The notes: generated by a model not told the origin, from the letters alone. Counted from the first letter of the stretch, positions 13,332 through 25,092 are shown. The stretch is DNA of 64,000 nucleotides from Ancylobacter polymorphus (GCF_022836935.1 NZ_CP083239.1:2928001-2992000); one strand, 5' to 3'. Made by a program: numbers and translations.

Positions 13332-14843
13332 ATGACCGACCGCCGTCCCGACCGCCATCCCGATCCCGTTCTCATCGCCGGCGCCGGCCCGGTCGGGCTG
13401 GTGATGGCGCTGGAACTGGCGCGCTATGGCATCCCGGTGCGGATCGTCGACCCGATGACCGCGCGCGCCACCACCTCCCGCGCCGTGGCGATCTGGCCGC
13501 GCACGCTGGAACTGCTGGACCGCGCCGGCGGCGGCCTTTCCGCCGAGCTCATCGCCGGCGGCAACAAGGTGATCGCGGCGCATATGCTGGCCGATGGCAA
13601 GACCCTCGCCCGCGTGCCGCTCGCCGAGATTGAATCGCCCTATCCCTTCGTGCTGATGCTGCCGCAGAGCGAGACCGAGCGCATTCTGCTGCATCATCTG
13701 GAGGCGCGCGGCGTGCGGCCGGAACTGGCCACGGCGCTGGCGGACTTCACCCCGGACGAGGACGGCGTCACCGCCACGCTCCGCCGCGCCGATGGGCGGG
13801 AGGAGACCGCCCATTTTTCCGCGCTCATCGGCTGCGACGGCGCCCATAGCCCGGTGCGCCACCGGCTTGGCCTCGCCTTTGCCGGCGAGACGCTGGGCAG
13901 CGACTGGGCGCAGGGCGACTTTCATCTCACCGGCATGCCGTTCCCGGTCGACGAATTCGCCACCTGCCTGCACCGTGACGGGCCGGCGGTGCTGTTCCCG
14001 CTGGCGCCCGGGCGCTACCGCGTCATCATCGGCCTCGGCCCGAACCCTGCGCCGACGGCGCCGCCACCTCCTGATATGGCCGGCTTTCAGGCGCTGCTCG
14101 ACCGGCGCGGGCCCGGCGGCATCACTTTGACCGAGCCGCTGTGGACGACGTCCTTCCGCATCAATGAGCGGCAGGTGGAGAGCTACCGGGTAGGGCGCGT
14201 CTTCCTCGCCGGCGATGCCGCCCATGTGCACAGCCCTGCCGGCGGGCAGGGCATGAACACCGGCATGCAGGACGCGGTGAACCTTGCCTGGAAACTCGCT
14301 CTGGTGCTGCGCGGCCTCGCGACCTCGCCGCTGCTGCTCGACAGCTACGACCCGGAACGGCGGGCGGTGGGGGCGGAGGTGATCGCCACCTCCGGCCGGC
14401 TGATCCGGCTCAGCACACTGAGCAATCCGGTGGCGCGGCAGCTGCGCAACATCGTCATGCCCTTCGTGCTTGGCCTCGCACCGGTGCGGCACGCCCTCGC
14501 TGGCGAGCTCACCGAGACCGCGATCCACTACGCCGACAGCCCGCTCAACGGCGCTTCCTGGGGCGCGGGCCCGCGCGCCGGCGAACGCCTGCCGCCGCTG
14601 CCGGGTGAGCCGCCCTATGGCGCGGGCGATACGCCGCGCTTCACCCTGCGGCTCGGCGACGGCGTGACCCCGCCGCCGGACGATCTGCCGATGGCCTTGC
14701 TCGATACGGTGATGCGCACGAACCCGGTGCCCGGCGGCATCGAGCTGGTGCGGCCCGATGGTTACCTCGCTCTGGCGGTGGCCGAGGGCGAATGGGAGCC
14801 GGTGTTGGACTATGTGCGCCGCCTCGGCCCGGAAGCGAACTGA
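13332..14843 (+). CDS. FAD-dependent aromatic-ring monooxygenase family protein
   Basis: A 503-aa class A flavoprotein monooxygenase (PHBH fold). The FAD dinucleotide motif is IAGAGPVGLVMALELARYG (residues ~15-33), the second FAD/NADPH motif is IGCDGAHSPVR, and the third is VFLAGDAAHVHSPAGGQGMN. A C-terminal thioredoxin-like tail, as in phenol hydroxylase/PgaE-type members, appears to be present but short. NAD(P)H-dependent hydroxylation of an aromatic or polyketide substrate is expected. No catabolic cluster surrounds it, so the substrate cannot be given. Confidence 0.88.
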   Translation: MTDRRPDRHPDPVLIAGAGPVGLVMALELARYGIPVRIVDPMTARATTSRAVAIWPRTLELLDRAGGGLSAELIAGGNKVIAAHMLADGKTLARVPLAEIESPYPFVLMLPQSETERILLHHLEARGVRPELATALADFTPDEDGVTATLRRADGREETAHFSALIGCDGAHSPVRHRLGLAFAGETLGSDWAQGDFHLTGMPFPVDEFATCLHRDGPAVLFPLAPGRYRVIIGLGPNPAPTAPPPPDMAGFQALLDRRGPGGITLTEPLWTTSFRINERQVESYRVGRVFLAGDAAHVHSPAGGQGMNTGMQDAVNLAWKLALVLRGLATSPLLLDSYDPERRAVGAEVIATSGRLIRLSTLSNPVARQLRNIVMPFVLGLAPVRHALAGELTETAIHYADSPLNGASWGAGPRAGERLPPLPGEPPYGAGDTPRFTLRLGDGVTPPPDDLPMALLDTVMRTNPVPGGIELVRPDGYLALAVAEGEWEPVLDYVRRLGPEAN

Positions 14844-14873
14844 CAGGCGTGCGCGGCTGCGGTTTCGCAACGA

Positions 14874-14895
14874 GAACATATTGCGAACATCGAAC
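14874..14895 (+). promoter_or_regulatory. LexA (SOS) box upstream of recA
   Basis: GAAC (14874-14877), seven bases, then GAAC (14885-14888) is an exact match to the alphaproteobacterial LexA site, a direct repeat GTTC-N7-GTTC read on the other strand. A third GAAC follows at 14892-14895. The site is 78 bp before the recA ATG, consistent with SOS repression of recA. Confidence 0.88.
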
Positions 14896-14965
14896 AAACA
14901 GAGTACAAGTGCGGTAACCTCTGCCCCGCCGCCCTTTCCCCTTGCGCCCAGCCCGGAGCCCGGCA

Positions 14966-16045
<1,080 letters not shown>

Positions 16046-16244
16046 GGCCTCGGCCGGGGTGGCGGCGGGCCTGCCTGCGGCATCTCCGGCTGTTGAGCGC
16101 CTGGACGGCAGCGGAGCGGGGACGACGCCCCGCTGCTTTCTGGACAAGGTGTTGATGCGTCGTTAGAACCGTTGCGCCCGCGCCGGTCGGTGCGGGTCGG
16201 CGCCTTTCGCGGCGCTGCTATCCAGCATCGGCGGACCCGGGTTC

Positions 16245-18896
16245 ATGAGCGGCGTAAACGAGATTCGCGCGACCTTCCTCGACTATTTCGCCCGCAATGG
16301 GCATCAGGTGGTCGACTCCTCCCCGCTCGTGCCGCGCAACGACCCGACATTGATGTTCACCAATGCCGGCATGGTGCAGTTCAAGAACGTCTTCACCGGC
16401 ATCGAGAAGCGGCCCTATTCGCGGGCGGTCACTTCTCAGAAATGCGTGCGTGCCGGCGGCAAGCACAACGACCTCGACAATGTCGGCTATACCGCACGGC
16501 ATCACACCTTCTTCGAGATGCTCGGCAATTTCTCCTTTGGCGACTACTTCAAGGAGAACGCGATCGAGCTCGCGTGGAACCTGATCACCCGCGAGTTCGA
16601 ACTGCCGGTGGAGAAGCTGCTCGTCACCGTCTACCACGAGGATGACGAAGCCTTCGGGCTGTGGAAGCGCATTGCCGGCCTGCCGGACGAGCGCATCATC
16701 CGCATCGCCACGTCGGACAATTTCTGGCAGATGGGCGATACCGGCCCCTGCGGCCCGTGCTCCGAGATCTTCTTCGACCACGGCCCGCATATTGCCGGCG
16801 GCCCTCCCGGTTCGGCCGACGCGGATGGCGACCGTTTCATCGAGATCTGGAATCTCGTCTTCATGCAGTTCGAGCAGCTGCCGGGCGGTGAGCGTGTGCG
16901 GCTGCCGCGCCCGTCGATCGACACCGGCATGGGGCTGGAGCGGATCTCCGCTGTGCTGCAGGGCACGCACGACAATTACGAGATCGACCTCATGCGTGCG
17001 CTCACCGGCGCCGTCGAGGAACTGACCGACGTGCCCGCCAACGGCCCGCAAAAGGCGAGCCACCGGGTGATCGCCGACCATCTGCGCGCCTCCACCTTCC
17101 TGGTCGCGGATGGTGTGCTGCCCTCCAATGAGGGGCGCGGCTATGTGCTGCGCCGCATCATGCGCCGCGCCATGCGCCATGCCCAGCTGCTTGGCGCCCG
17201 CGATCCGCTGATGCACCGCCTGGTGCCGATCCTGGTGCGCGAAATGGGCCGGGCCTTCCCGGAGATCGTGCGCGCCGAGGCGCTGGTGGCGGAGACGCTG
17301 CGGCTCGAGGAAACCCGCTTCCGCAAGACGCTGGAACGCGGCCTGTCCATCCTCGAGACGGAGAGCGAGGGCCTGGAGGCCGGCGCGAAATTCTCCGGCG
17401 AAACGGCGTTCAAGCTCTACGACACGTTCGGCTTCCCGCTCGATCTCACCGAGGATGCGCTGCGCGCGCGTGGCGTTGGCGTCGATGTCGAGGCGTTCAA
17501 CACCGCCATGGCGCGGCAGAAGGCTGAGGCCCGCGCGTCCTGGTCCGGTTCGGGCGAGGCGGCGACCGATACGGTGTGGTTCGCGGTGCGCGAGGATGCC
17601 GGGGCGACCGAGTTCCTCGGCTATGACACGACGAGTGCCGAGGGCACGGTGACGGCGCTTGTCACTGACGGGCGGCAGGTCGCGGAGCTGGGCGCCGGTG
17701 CTACCGGCCTGGTGGTGCTGAACCAGACGCCGTTCTATGGCGAATCCGGCGGCCAGACCGGCGATACCGGCTTCTTTACCGGCGAGGACGGGCTCAAGGT
17801 CCGCGTCACCGGTACGCAGAAGAAGCTCGGCGACGTGTTCGTGCATGAGGTCACGGTCGAGAGCGGCACGCTCAAGGTCGGTAGTGCGCTGGCGCTCACC
17901 GTCGACGCCGAGCGCCGCCAGGCCATCCGCGCCAATCATTCCGCCACCCATCTGCTGCACGAGGCGCTGCGCCGCGTGCTCGGCGATCATGTGGCGCAGA
18001 AGGGCTCGCTGGTCGCGCCCGATCGGCTGCGTTTCGACTTCTCGCACCCCAAGCCGGTGGAAGCGGACGAATTGCGGCAGGTCGAGGACCTCGCCAACCG
18101 CATCGTGCTGCGCAATGAGCCGGTGGTGACCCGACTGATGGCGGTGGATGATGCCATCGCCTCCGGCGCGCGGGCGCTGTTCGGCGAGAAATATGGCGAG
18201 GAGGTCCGCGTCGTCAGCATGGGCACCGATCCCGGCAATGGCGCGCCCTATTCGATCGAACTGTGCGGCGGCACCCATGTCGGGCGCACGGGCGATATCG
18301 GCGTCATCAGCCTGGTCAGCGAAAGCGCCGTCGGTGCCGGCGTGCGGCGGGTCGAGGCGATGACCGGCGATGCCGCCCGCCACGCGCTGACCGCCGACCG
18401 CCAGGCGCTGCAGGGCGCGGCGGCGCTGCTGAAGGCGCCGGTCGCGGAGGTTGAAGCCCGTCTCGCCCTTCTGGTCGAGGAGCGCCGCAAGCTCGAGCGC
18501 GAGCTGGGCGAGGCGCGGCGCAAGCTGGCCATGGGCGGCGGTGCGGGGGCGGAAGAGCCGGTGCGCAGCGTCGGCGATGTCAAGCTACTGGCGCGCGAGG
18601 TCACCGGCATCGAGCCCAAGGATCTCAAGAGCCTGGTCGACGAGGGCAAGAAGCGCATCGGTTCCGGCGTGGTGGCGATTGTCGGCGTCACCGACGATGG
18701 CCGCGCCGGGCTGGTGGTCGGCGTCACCGAGGATCTGACCGGGAGGTTCGACGCGGTGGCGCTGGTGCGGCGCGGCGCCGAGGCGCTGGGCGGCAAGGGC
18801 GGCGGCGGGCGACCGGACATGGCGCAGGCGGGCGGGCCGGACGGCGCCCGTGCGGCCGAAGCGCTGGCGGCGATCGAGAGCGCGCTCGCCGGCTGA
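16245..18896 (+). CDS. alaS: Alanyl-tRNA synthetase
   Basis: An 883-aa class II synthetase that charges tRNA-Ala. The N-terminal catalytic core includes [14 protein letters not shown] and [14 protein letters not shown]. The editing domain carries the zinc ligands HSATH (about 566-570) and CGGTH (about 673-677). A coiled segment and the C-terminal C-Ala domain, with the glycine-rich [14 protein letters not shown], complete the protein at normal length. recA-alaS adjacency is common in alphaproteobacteria; about 200 bp separates them here, so alaS may have its own promoter. Confidence 0.98.
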   Translation: MSGVNEIRATFLDYFARNGHQVVDSSPLVPRNDPTLMFTNAGMVQFKNVFTGIEKRPYSRAVTSQKCVRAGGKHNDLDNVGYTARHHTFFEMLGNFSFGDYFKENAIELAWNLITREFELPVEKLLVTVYHEDDEAFGLWKRIAGLPDERIIRIATSDNFWQMGDTGPCGPCSEIFFDHGPHIAGGPPGSADADGDRFIEIWNLVFMQFEQLPGGERVRLPRPSIDTGMGLERISAVLQGTHDNYEIDLMRALTGAVEELTDVPANGPQKASHRVIADHLRASTFLVADGVLPSNEGRGYVLRRIMRRAMRHAQLLGARDPLMHRLVPILVREMGRAFPEIVRAEALVAETLRLEETRFRKTLERGLSILETESEGLEAGAKFSGETAFKLYDTFGFPLDLTEDALRARGVGVDVEAFNTAMARQKAEARASWSGSGEAATDTVWFAVREDAGATEFLGYDTTSAEGTVTALVTDGRQVAELGAGATGLVVLNQTPFYGESGGQTGDTGFFTGEDGLKVRVTGTQKKLGDVFVHEVTVESGTLKVGSALALTVDAERRQAIRANHSATHLLHEALRRVLGDHVAQKGSLVAPDRLRFDFSHPKPVEADELRQVEDLANRIVLRNEPVVTRLMAVDDAIASGARALFGEKYGEEVRVVSMGTDPGNGAPYSIELCGGTHVGRTGDIGVISLVSESAVGAGVRRVEAMTGDAARHALTADRQALQGAAALLKAPVAEVEARLALLVEERRKLERELGEARRKLAMGGGAGAEEPVRSVGDVKLLAREVTGIEPKDLKSLVDEGKKRIGSGVVAIVGVTDDGRAGLVVGVTEDLTGRFDAVALVRRGAEALGGKGGGGRPDMAQAGGPDGARAAEALAAIESALAG

Positions 18897-18926
18897 TCGC
18901 GCCGAGGGGCGGGGGAGTGGCCGTTG

Positions 18927-20183
18927 ATGGCGGCGCGCAGACACGAGCCCGGCGGGTCGACGGCGTCGCTATGGCGCGCGCGGCGGCGGCGCTGTTACGA
19001 GATATTGGAGCGCGACGCCGCGCATGACCGCACGGCGCATCGGGTCGAAATCGGCCTGATCGTGCTGGTGGTGCTCAACGTCGTCGTCGCCGTGCTGGAG
19101 ACGGTGCCGAGCCTGTATCTGCGCGATTACCGCGCCTTTCTCGGCTTCGAGCGGCTGTCCCTGCTGGTGTTCGCGCTCGAATATGCGCTGCGTCTCTGGG
19201 TGGCGCCGGAGAATCCGCGCTATCGCGGCCTCTCGCCGCTGCGGGCGCGGCTGCGCTATGCGCGCACGGCGGTGGCGATTGTCGATCTCATCGCCTGGCT
19301 TCCCTTCGTGCTGTCGGCGGCGTTCGGGGTCAATCTCGTCACGCTGGCGATCTTCCGCCTGCTGCGTTTCATCAAGCTGGTGCGCTATTCGCCGGGCATG
19401 CAGTCGCTGCTCGAAGTGCTGCATCGCGAAAGTCAGGCGCTGATGGCGTGCTTCTGGCTGCTGTCGGCCGCCGTGCTCGTCGCCGCCTCGGCGATGTATG
19501 TGGCGGAAGGCCATGTCCAGCCCGAACACCTCGGCTCGATTCCGGCGGCGATGTGGTGGGCCATGGCGACGGTGACCACGGTTGGCTATGGCGATGTCTA
19601 TCCCGTCACCGTCGCCGGCCGGATCATCGCCAGCCTCACCATGGTCACCGGCATCGTGATGATCGCCCTGCCGGTCGGCATCATCGCCACGTCCTTCGTC
19701 GATGTGATCAAGCGCCGGGATTTCGTCATCACCTGGGGCATGGTGGCGCGGGTGCCGCTGTTCGCCGATCTCGACGCGTCGGGCATTGGCGAGATCCACA
19801 AGATGCTCTCCGCCCATACCGCGCAACCCGGCGAGGTGATCGCCCGTCGCGGCGAGGTGGCGCGCTCCATGTATTTCATCGCCTCGGGCGAGGTGGAGCT
19901 GGAATTCGCCGACAGCGTGCATGTGCTGGGTGAGGGGCAGTTCTTCGGCGAGATGGCGCTGCTGCACCAGACGCACCGCGCCGCCACGGCGCGCGCGCGG
20001 ATGCGCAGCATGCTGCTCATCCTGGAAGCGGAATCGCTGGCGGAGGTGATCCGCCGACATCCGGAAATCGGCAAGCGCATTCGCGCCATGGCCAAGGATG
20101 GGGAAGGGCCGCATCCGGTACGGCGCAGCGCCGACATCGCCAATGACGAACTCGCGGAGCCGCCGGCGCCCGAGGGCGCTTAG
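18927..20183 (+). CDS. Cyclic-nucleotide-gated potassium channel (MloK1-like)
   Basis: A 418-aa six-helix channel with a cytoplasmic ligand domain. Helices run from about residue 45, and the S4-like helix is only weakly charged (IFRLLRFIKLVRYS). The pore loop and selectivity filter are MATVTTVGYGD (filter near residues 217-222). The C-terminal cNMP-binding domain (~275-395) contains the phosphate-binding cassette GEGQFFGEMALLHQTHRAATARA. This matches the architecture of the Mesorhizobium MloK1 channel. GGGGGAG precedes the ATG. The TAG stop is the first triplet of a palindromic repeat. Cyclic AMP is the likely ligand. Confidence 0.92.
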   Translation: MAARRHEPGGSTASLWRARRRRCYEILERDAAHDRTAHRVEIGLIVLVVLNVVVAVLETVPSLYLRDYRAFLGFERLSLLVFALEYALRLWVAPENPRYRGLSPLRARLRYARTAVAIVDLIAWLPFVLSAAFGVNLVTLAIFRLLRFIKLVRYSPGMQSLLEVLHRESQALMACFWLLSAAVLVAASAMYVAEGHVQPEHLGSIPAAMWWAMATVTTVGYGDVYPVTVAGRIIASLTMVTGIVMIALPVGIIATSFVDVIKRRDFVITWGMVARVPLFADLDASGIGEIHKMLSAHTAQPGEVIARRGEVARSMYFIASGEVELEFADSVHVLGEGQFFGEMALLHQTHRAATARARMRSMLLILEAESLAEVIRRHPEIGKRIRAMAKDGEGPHPVRRSADIANDELAEPPAPEGA

Positions 20184-20283
20184 AGCGTTTTCGAGCGAAG
20201 TGGCTGCCGGTTCGCGTGAAGAAAACGCGACAAAATAAAAAATTAGATCATTTCACTGTTTCCATGAAACGGTGAAATGATCT
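20181..20283 (+). repeat. Composite Rhizobiales-type palindromic repeat after the K+ channel gene
   Basis: Two palindromic units are joined. Unit one starts TAGAGCGTTTTC and pairs GCGTTTTC (20185-20192) with GAAAACGC (20221-20228), then has an A-rich tail. Unit two (20245-20283) is a 39-nt near-perfect palindrome with arms AGATCATTTCAC and GTGAAATGATCT around TTTC-cat-GAAA. Both resemble dispersed repeats I recall from Rhizobiales genomes. The opening TAG is the channel gene's stop codon. The remainder of this 307-bp gap (20284-20490) shows nothing else recognisable. Confidence 0.8.
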
Positions 20284-20490
20284 TGGCCGGGCAATTCCGC
20301 GAAAGCGCAGATGGGTCGAGGCCGCGTGCCGCTCGTGGGAGGCTGACCTTCGGCTTTGCCGTGCCCGGGCCGGCGCCATCGCTGACTGTCGCGCTTGGGC
20401 ACCGGCGTTGCGGCCTGTCACCCGGTTTGGCTTGTGAGGCCGTTTGCGAGCGGCGGCGCTACTGGCGCGCCGCCGCTCCGCTGAAGCGCC

Positions 20491-21249
20491 TCAGGCTGCC
20501 GGGAAAGCGCGGGCGACGAGGCCGCGCCAGGCCTGCTGCGAGGCGAGGTGGAGGACGATGAGGTCCGTCCAGCCATTGGTGTGGAAGGTTTCCAGCGTCG
20601 GGCCGGAAAGCGCGCGGAACGCCGCTTCATCGACCAGGCGGAAGCCCTGGATCAGCTTCTCCGTTCCGTCCGGCAGGGTGACGCGGGCCTCGCGGCCGGT
20701 CAGGAGGTTTTCGGATTCGAGCGCGGCGGCGAAGGCGCGCGTGCGCTCGTGCTCGACCGCGTACGCCTCGCAAAAGGCGATGGCGGCGGTCGCGACCTCG
20801 GTCGCCGTGCCGTCTTCGGCGAAGAGCGGGCGCGCGCCGTCGCGCACCGCGTCATTGGTCACATGCGGGGCGGAAAGATCCACGCCCAGCAGGATCGCCT
20901 CACCCTCGCCCGGCGTCATGCCGATGAAGGGGTAGCGGCGCACATAGCTCGGCACATAGTCGCCTTCCGTCCAGCCCCCTTCCGCGCGCACGAACAGGTT
21001 CTGACCAGCGGTGAGACCGGTTACCGCCAGCGGCGCGGCGCCCTCGTCGGTCGCGAACACGATGGGATAGCTGCGCTGGACGTGAACGAACTCGCTCGCC
21101 ACCAGCGGGATCGCCGTTGCCGACCGGGCGAAGCCGCAATCAACGCCCTCGCGCAGACCGATCAGGCGATGGTCAGGGAAACGCAGAAGCGCGGGGGAGC
21201 CGTAAAAGGGCGGAAGCCCGGGTGCAGGAATTGGCGTGCCGGCCGACAT
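20491..21249 (-). CDS. SapC family protein
   Basis: A 252-aa protein resembling the SapC family named from an S-layer-associated gene; its biochemical role is not established. Typical segments are SPALLRFPDHRLIGLREG near the N terminus, a central SEFVHVQRSYPIVF-like strand, YVPSYVRRYPFIG and FHTNGWTDLIVLHLAS near the C terminus. There is no signal peptide or membrane span. The start codon lacks a visible Shine-Dalgarno. It is the last gene of a same-strand surface set (autotransporter remnant, IalB, SapC), which hints at an envelope role, but this is only context. Confidence 0.75.
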   Translation of the reverse strand: MSAGTPIPAPGLPPFYGSPALLRFPDHRLIGLREGVDCGFARSATAIPLVASEFVHVQRSYPIVFATDEGAAPLAVTGLTAGQNLFVRAEGGWTEGDYVPSYVRRYPFIGMTPGEGEAILLGVDLSAPHVTNDAVRDGARPLFAEDGTATEVATAAIAFCEAYAVEHERTRAFAAALESENLLTGREARVTLPDGTEKLIQGFRLVDEAAFRALSGPTLETFHTNGWTDLIVLHLASQQAWRGLVARAFPAA

Positions 21250-21317
21250 GGGAGGAGCTTTCGTAGAGAGGAAGGAGCGCCGCAGCCGGGTGGACTGCGG
21301 CCTTCGGTGAGCAGGGA

Positions 21318-21932
21318 TCAGGGCTTGAGGCTGGCGTCGAGCGCGGGCGCGAAACCCTTGAATGACACCGGCAGGGTAACGGGACGCTGGGCGCCGTCCT
21401 GGAAGGTGAAGCTGCCGGCCTCGGCGGTGGTCTTCATGGTCTGCACCATGGCCGCGTCGAGCTGGGCTTCGGCGACGCAGACCTGCGCGCAGCGCTTATA
21501 TTCGAGATCCAGCTCCTTGCCGTTCTCTCCGATCTTCAGCGACATCCCGGCCGGCAGCCACACGCCCTGCGGCACCTGGATGAGGATGATCATCGGCGAC
21601 TTCGGTTCGGCCCGGCCGACGGCGATGGTGGCGACGAGTCCCTGGCCCTGCACCTGCAGCTTCTGGATCACCTCGCAGGCGCGCGGCTGGTCGGCCGGGG
21701 TGACGCAGCGCATCAACCAGTCCTGATAGGTGGCCGTGGTCTCGGCCGGCTGCGACGCGTCGCCCGCAGCGGCCGCAGGGGCCGGCGCCGCCGGACGGGC
21801 GGCGGCGGGCGCCGCCGGACGGGGCTGGGTCGCCTGAACCGGGGCGGTGGTGGTCTGCTGCGCCTGCGCGGGCCCAGCGATAAGCGCGCCGGCCATCAGG
21901 GCGGCGCCGAGCATTTTCAGGCTCGCATGCAT
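21318..21932 (-). CDS. IalB (invasion-associated locus B) family periplasmic protein
   Basis: A 204-aa exported protein. It has a signal peptide of about 24 residues ending AGPAQAQ, then an Ala/Pro-rich linker (~25-65), then the IalB domain beginning YQDWLMRCV. Cysteine pairs lie in MRCVTPADQPRACEV and in YKRCAQVCVAEA, the latter a hallmark of the family. IalB was named from Bartonella, but homologues are common in non-pathogenic alphaproteobacteria, so the name does not imply virulence. The ATG at 21932 gives a clean signal peptide; the frame runs slightly further 5'. Confidence 0.85.
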   Translation of the reverse strand: MHASLKMLGAALMAGALIAGPAQAQQTTTAPVQATQPRPAAPAAARPAAPAPAAAAGDASQPAETTATYQDWLMRCVTPADQPRACEVIQKLQVQGQGLVATIAVGRAEPKSPMIILIQVPQGVWLPAGMSLKIGENGKELDLEYKRCAQVCVAEAQLDAAMVQTMKTTAEAGSFTFQDGAQRPVTLPVSFKGFAPALDASLKP

Positions 21933-22064
21933 GTCTCTGCTCTTTCTTGAACGCGAGGGAAGGGATTTGAGCGGCGCCGGCCGCGGCTGCGGCACGGCGA
22001 CGCCGTGTGAGGACGCCGTTTCGGCGGCGACGCGGGGCGGCGGGCGCAGGTCTGCGGCATCCGG

Positions 22065-25045
22065 TCAGAACCTCACCGAGAACTGGGCGCTGAAGGCGTT
22101 CTGGCTCGCCTGCGCGGCGATCTGCCCAGCATAGTTCAGCTGGAGCGTGACCGTATCGGACAGGCCATAGGCGAGGCCGGCGCCGACGAGCAGCGTGTCC
22201 TGCGCGATCGGCACGCCCTGGATTTCGAAGGGCGTGGTGCCGGACAGGAAGCGCATCGTCGCCGTCGAGTTGGTGTCGCCGAAGGCATGCTGCCAGCCGA
22301 GCGTCGCGCTCGGCGTCACGGTGCGACCGCCCCACTCGAAGGAGGTCGCCATCCGCGCGCCGACCGTGGAGTAGAACGTGTCCTGCCCGGCGACATCGAC
22401 CGCGAGCCCCGCCGCGTTGAGCCAGCTCTCGCTGGCCGAGCCGCCGGCCACGCCGACATAGGCGAGACCGACGAAGGGCTCGATCTCGTAGCCGGCATAG
22501 GCCATGCGATAGCCGGCCTCGCCGAAGATCTGCGTGGTGCCGACCATGTAGCTCGCGCTCTCCTGTTCGGCGAAGCCGGGGAAGGCCACGGTACGCTCCA
22601 CATCGATATCGTGCCAGCTGTAGGAGGCACCGCCGCGCAGGCCGAGGGCGCCGAACTGCGCGCCGAGATAGACGCCCAGATCGACATTGTCCATCGAGCC
22701 GGACGAGGAGCGACCGTCGACAGCGAAGGTCGAGCGGCTGTAGCCCGTCACCACGCCGCCGCGGACATTGTCGGCGAGGGCCGCGTCGACGCCGCCGAGG
22801 AAACCGCCGATCGAGGAGGAGATGGTCGCCGCATTGCCATTGCCGAAGGCATCGCCCCAGGCGCCGTAGCCTTGCGCCCACAGCGTGGGGGCGAGTTCGC
22901 GGCTGAGCGCTGCCGTCGCCGGGCCCGCCGCCTTGGCGGCGTAGCCGAGCGCGCTGGCATCCGTGCCCATATCCGCCTGGCGTAGGCGGGCGCCGACCGC
23001 GTCGCGCAGATAGACGCTCTCCTGCTGGATCACGGTGTTGACCGACGGGTAGATCTCGCCGGTCAGCTGGTTCAGCGCCGGGGCCACCGCGCTGTCGGGC
23101 AGCATCAGCAGCGCCTCGAACACCGCATTGCCCTCGCCGAGCGCCTGTGCCGCCACCGCGACATGGGCCTGGTTCGGCGTCTGCGCGTAGTCGACGAATT
23201 CGGCGCCGCTATAGACGAGGTCCAGATAGACATTGTGCAGGTCGTAGGTCAGCGTCGGCCGCAGGAAGGCAAAGTTCGAGCTGACCGTACCGAACTTGCC
23301 CGTCACGGTGCCGGAGGTGGTCAGGATGGTGACCTGGCTCTGGCGGTCATAAGTGCCCGGCGTCGCCACCACCTTCACGCTCGCCCCCGAGGAGAGCGTG
23401 ACATTGCCGGAGGCGACGATGAGGTCATGCGCGCCCTGCGGCGTCACATCCACGGAATAGATCGAGCCGCTGTTGAAGGCCACCGGCCCGTTGATGGTCA
23501 GGGTGCCCGGGGAATAGCCCGGCGCCACCACGCCGCCGCTGTTGACGGTGAGGCCAGCAATGGTGGCCGAGCCGCCCAGCACGCCGCCGGCATTCACCAC
23601 GAAGGTGGCCGTCGTCGTCGATCCCTCCACCAGCGCGGTCGTCGAGTTCTGCAGCGTCACCTGACCCGAATAGGACGAGCCAAACACCGCCGTGCCGCCG
23701 CCGGTGAGGGTCAGCGTGCCGTTGCCGCTGATGGCGCCGGTGATGGTGTAGGTGTCGGAACGGTTGAACACCAGATTGGCGTTGTTGACGATGTCGCCGA
23801 CGACCGACCCTGTGGTGCCGCCATTGCCGATCTGCAGCGTGCCGGCGGAAATGGTGGTGGTGCCGGTACCACCCTGATTGCCGATATTGAGGCTGGCGCA
23901 GCGCGAGAGGTCGCCGCAGCTGGCCTGCACGTTCACGGTGCCGCCGGTCTGGTTCACCGTGCCGGTGCCGCCCCAGTCGCCGACCTGCAGCGCGACGCCG
24001 ATATTGAGCGTGCCGCCGGTGACGGTGAGGGTGCCGGTGTTCGCCGTGCCGGACGTCGTGCCGGTGCCGACCGCGAGATAGTCGATTGCGGTCGTGCCGC
24101 TGGCGACGGCGATCGAGCCGCCCTCGATATAGGCCTCGCCGCCGGTGATGGTGGCGTCGGCCAGCGTCAGGACGCCGCTGCCCGTCTTGGTGAAGGTGCC
24201 GTAGGAACTGTCCCAGGCATTGCCGGTATTGGTGATGGTGCCGCTGAAGGTGCTGTTGTTCGCGGAGTCGAGGGGCGGCCGGTAGGTGTTGGTGGTGACC
24301 GTGCCGTCGCCGCTCAGGCCGGCGACGGTCTGGCTGGCGGTGAGGTTCAGCGTCGCACCGTCGGCGATGCTGACCGCCGCGCTGCTGAAGAGCGCGCCCG
24401 CCGCCCCGGCGGTGAGGGTGCCCTCAGCGATCGTCAGCGTGCTGGCAGAGCTGTTGGCGCCGGTGAGGACCAGCGTGCCCGACCCTGTCTTCGTCAATGC
24501 GCCTGCGCCGGAAATTGCGCATGCAAGCGTTGCCGAACCGGAGACGTTCAGCGTGCCGGTGACGCCGGTGTTCAGCACCATGGTGTTGCTGATTCGCGGT
24601 GGCCGCCGCGGCGAAATCCAGCGTTGCGTTGCCGGCAACGGTCACCGTGCCGGTGCTCAGGGCGTCGTTGGCGCCGACAGTCAGCGTCCCCTCATAGAGG
24701 GTTGTGCCGCCGGCATAGGTATTCGCGCCGTTCAGGACCAGCGTGCCCACCCCGCGCTTGATCAGCCCGCCGGCCTCCGCAACGACGCGAGGTGTTGGCA
24801 TCGGGGGTGAAGGTGCTATCGGCGTAAAGCTCGACCCAGCGGTCGGAAGTTATGTCAGCGGTCGTCGCGAGCGTGGCGAACGCCATCTGCAGCATGCCGC
24901 GGGCATCGCCCAAGTGTTTGTCGGAGCTGATCTGGAGAGCAACGCCGGCAACAGTTGTTTCGCCGACATAGGAATTTTCGGCGGCGAGAACAATGGTTCC
25001 GCCTCCGGTTTCGCTTCCGCGTAGACTGAGAGTTCCGGTTCCCGA
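22065..25045 (-). pseudogene. Autotransporter (type Va) adhesin, 5' end removed by IS and frameshifted
   Basis: The C-terminal 280 residues are a complete autotransporter beta-barrel starting near LWAQGYGAWGDAFGNG and ending with the outer-membrane signature SAQFSVRF. Upstream is a beta-helix passenger built of repeats such as TKTGSGTLVLTGANS and GTLVLNGANTYAGGT. Passenger-like sequence continues in three frames: 25045 to ~24787, ~24787 to ~24593, and ~24593 to 22065. Two apparent single-base insertions therefore break it, unless they are sequencing errors. At 25045 it is cut by the IS block; the signal peptide and N-terminal passenger are absent on the other side. It cannot make the full protein. 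Confidence 0.85.
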
Positions 25046-25092
25046 TGATCCGAGACCATTTTCTGGACCGCCGGAAGCTGGAGTTTCCGGCC
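25046..25092 (-). mobile_element. Detached right-end fragment of the IS3-family element
   Basis: These 47 bases match, with two mismatches, the reverse complement of the right terminus of the adjacent IS copy (26355-26401), starting TGATCC at 25046. They are separated from the left terminus of copy 1 by four bases. This is probably the surviving right end of IS copy 2 (minus orientation), left behind after copy 1 inserted and the intervening part was lost. Confidence 0.7.

Noticed and set aside
16218..18383. 721-codon minus-strand open frame inside alaS
   Set aside because: Antisense to an unambiguous alanyl-tRNA synthetase; no homology signal and a His/Arg/Asp-rich shadow composition.
23163..24761. 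532-codon plus-strand frame across the autotransporter passenger
   Set aside because: Arises from repeat DNA read backwards; the minus strand encodes recognisable passenger repeats and a barrel.
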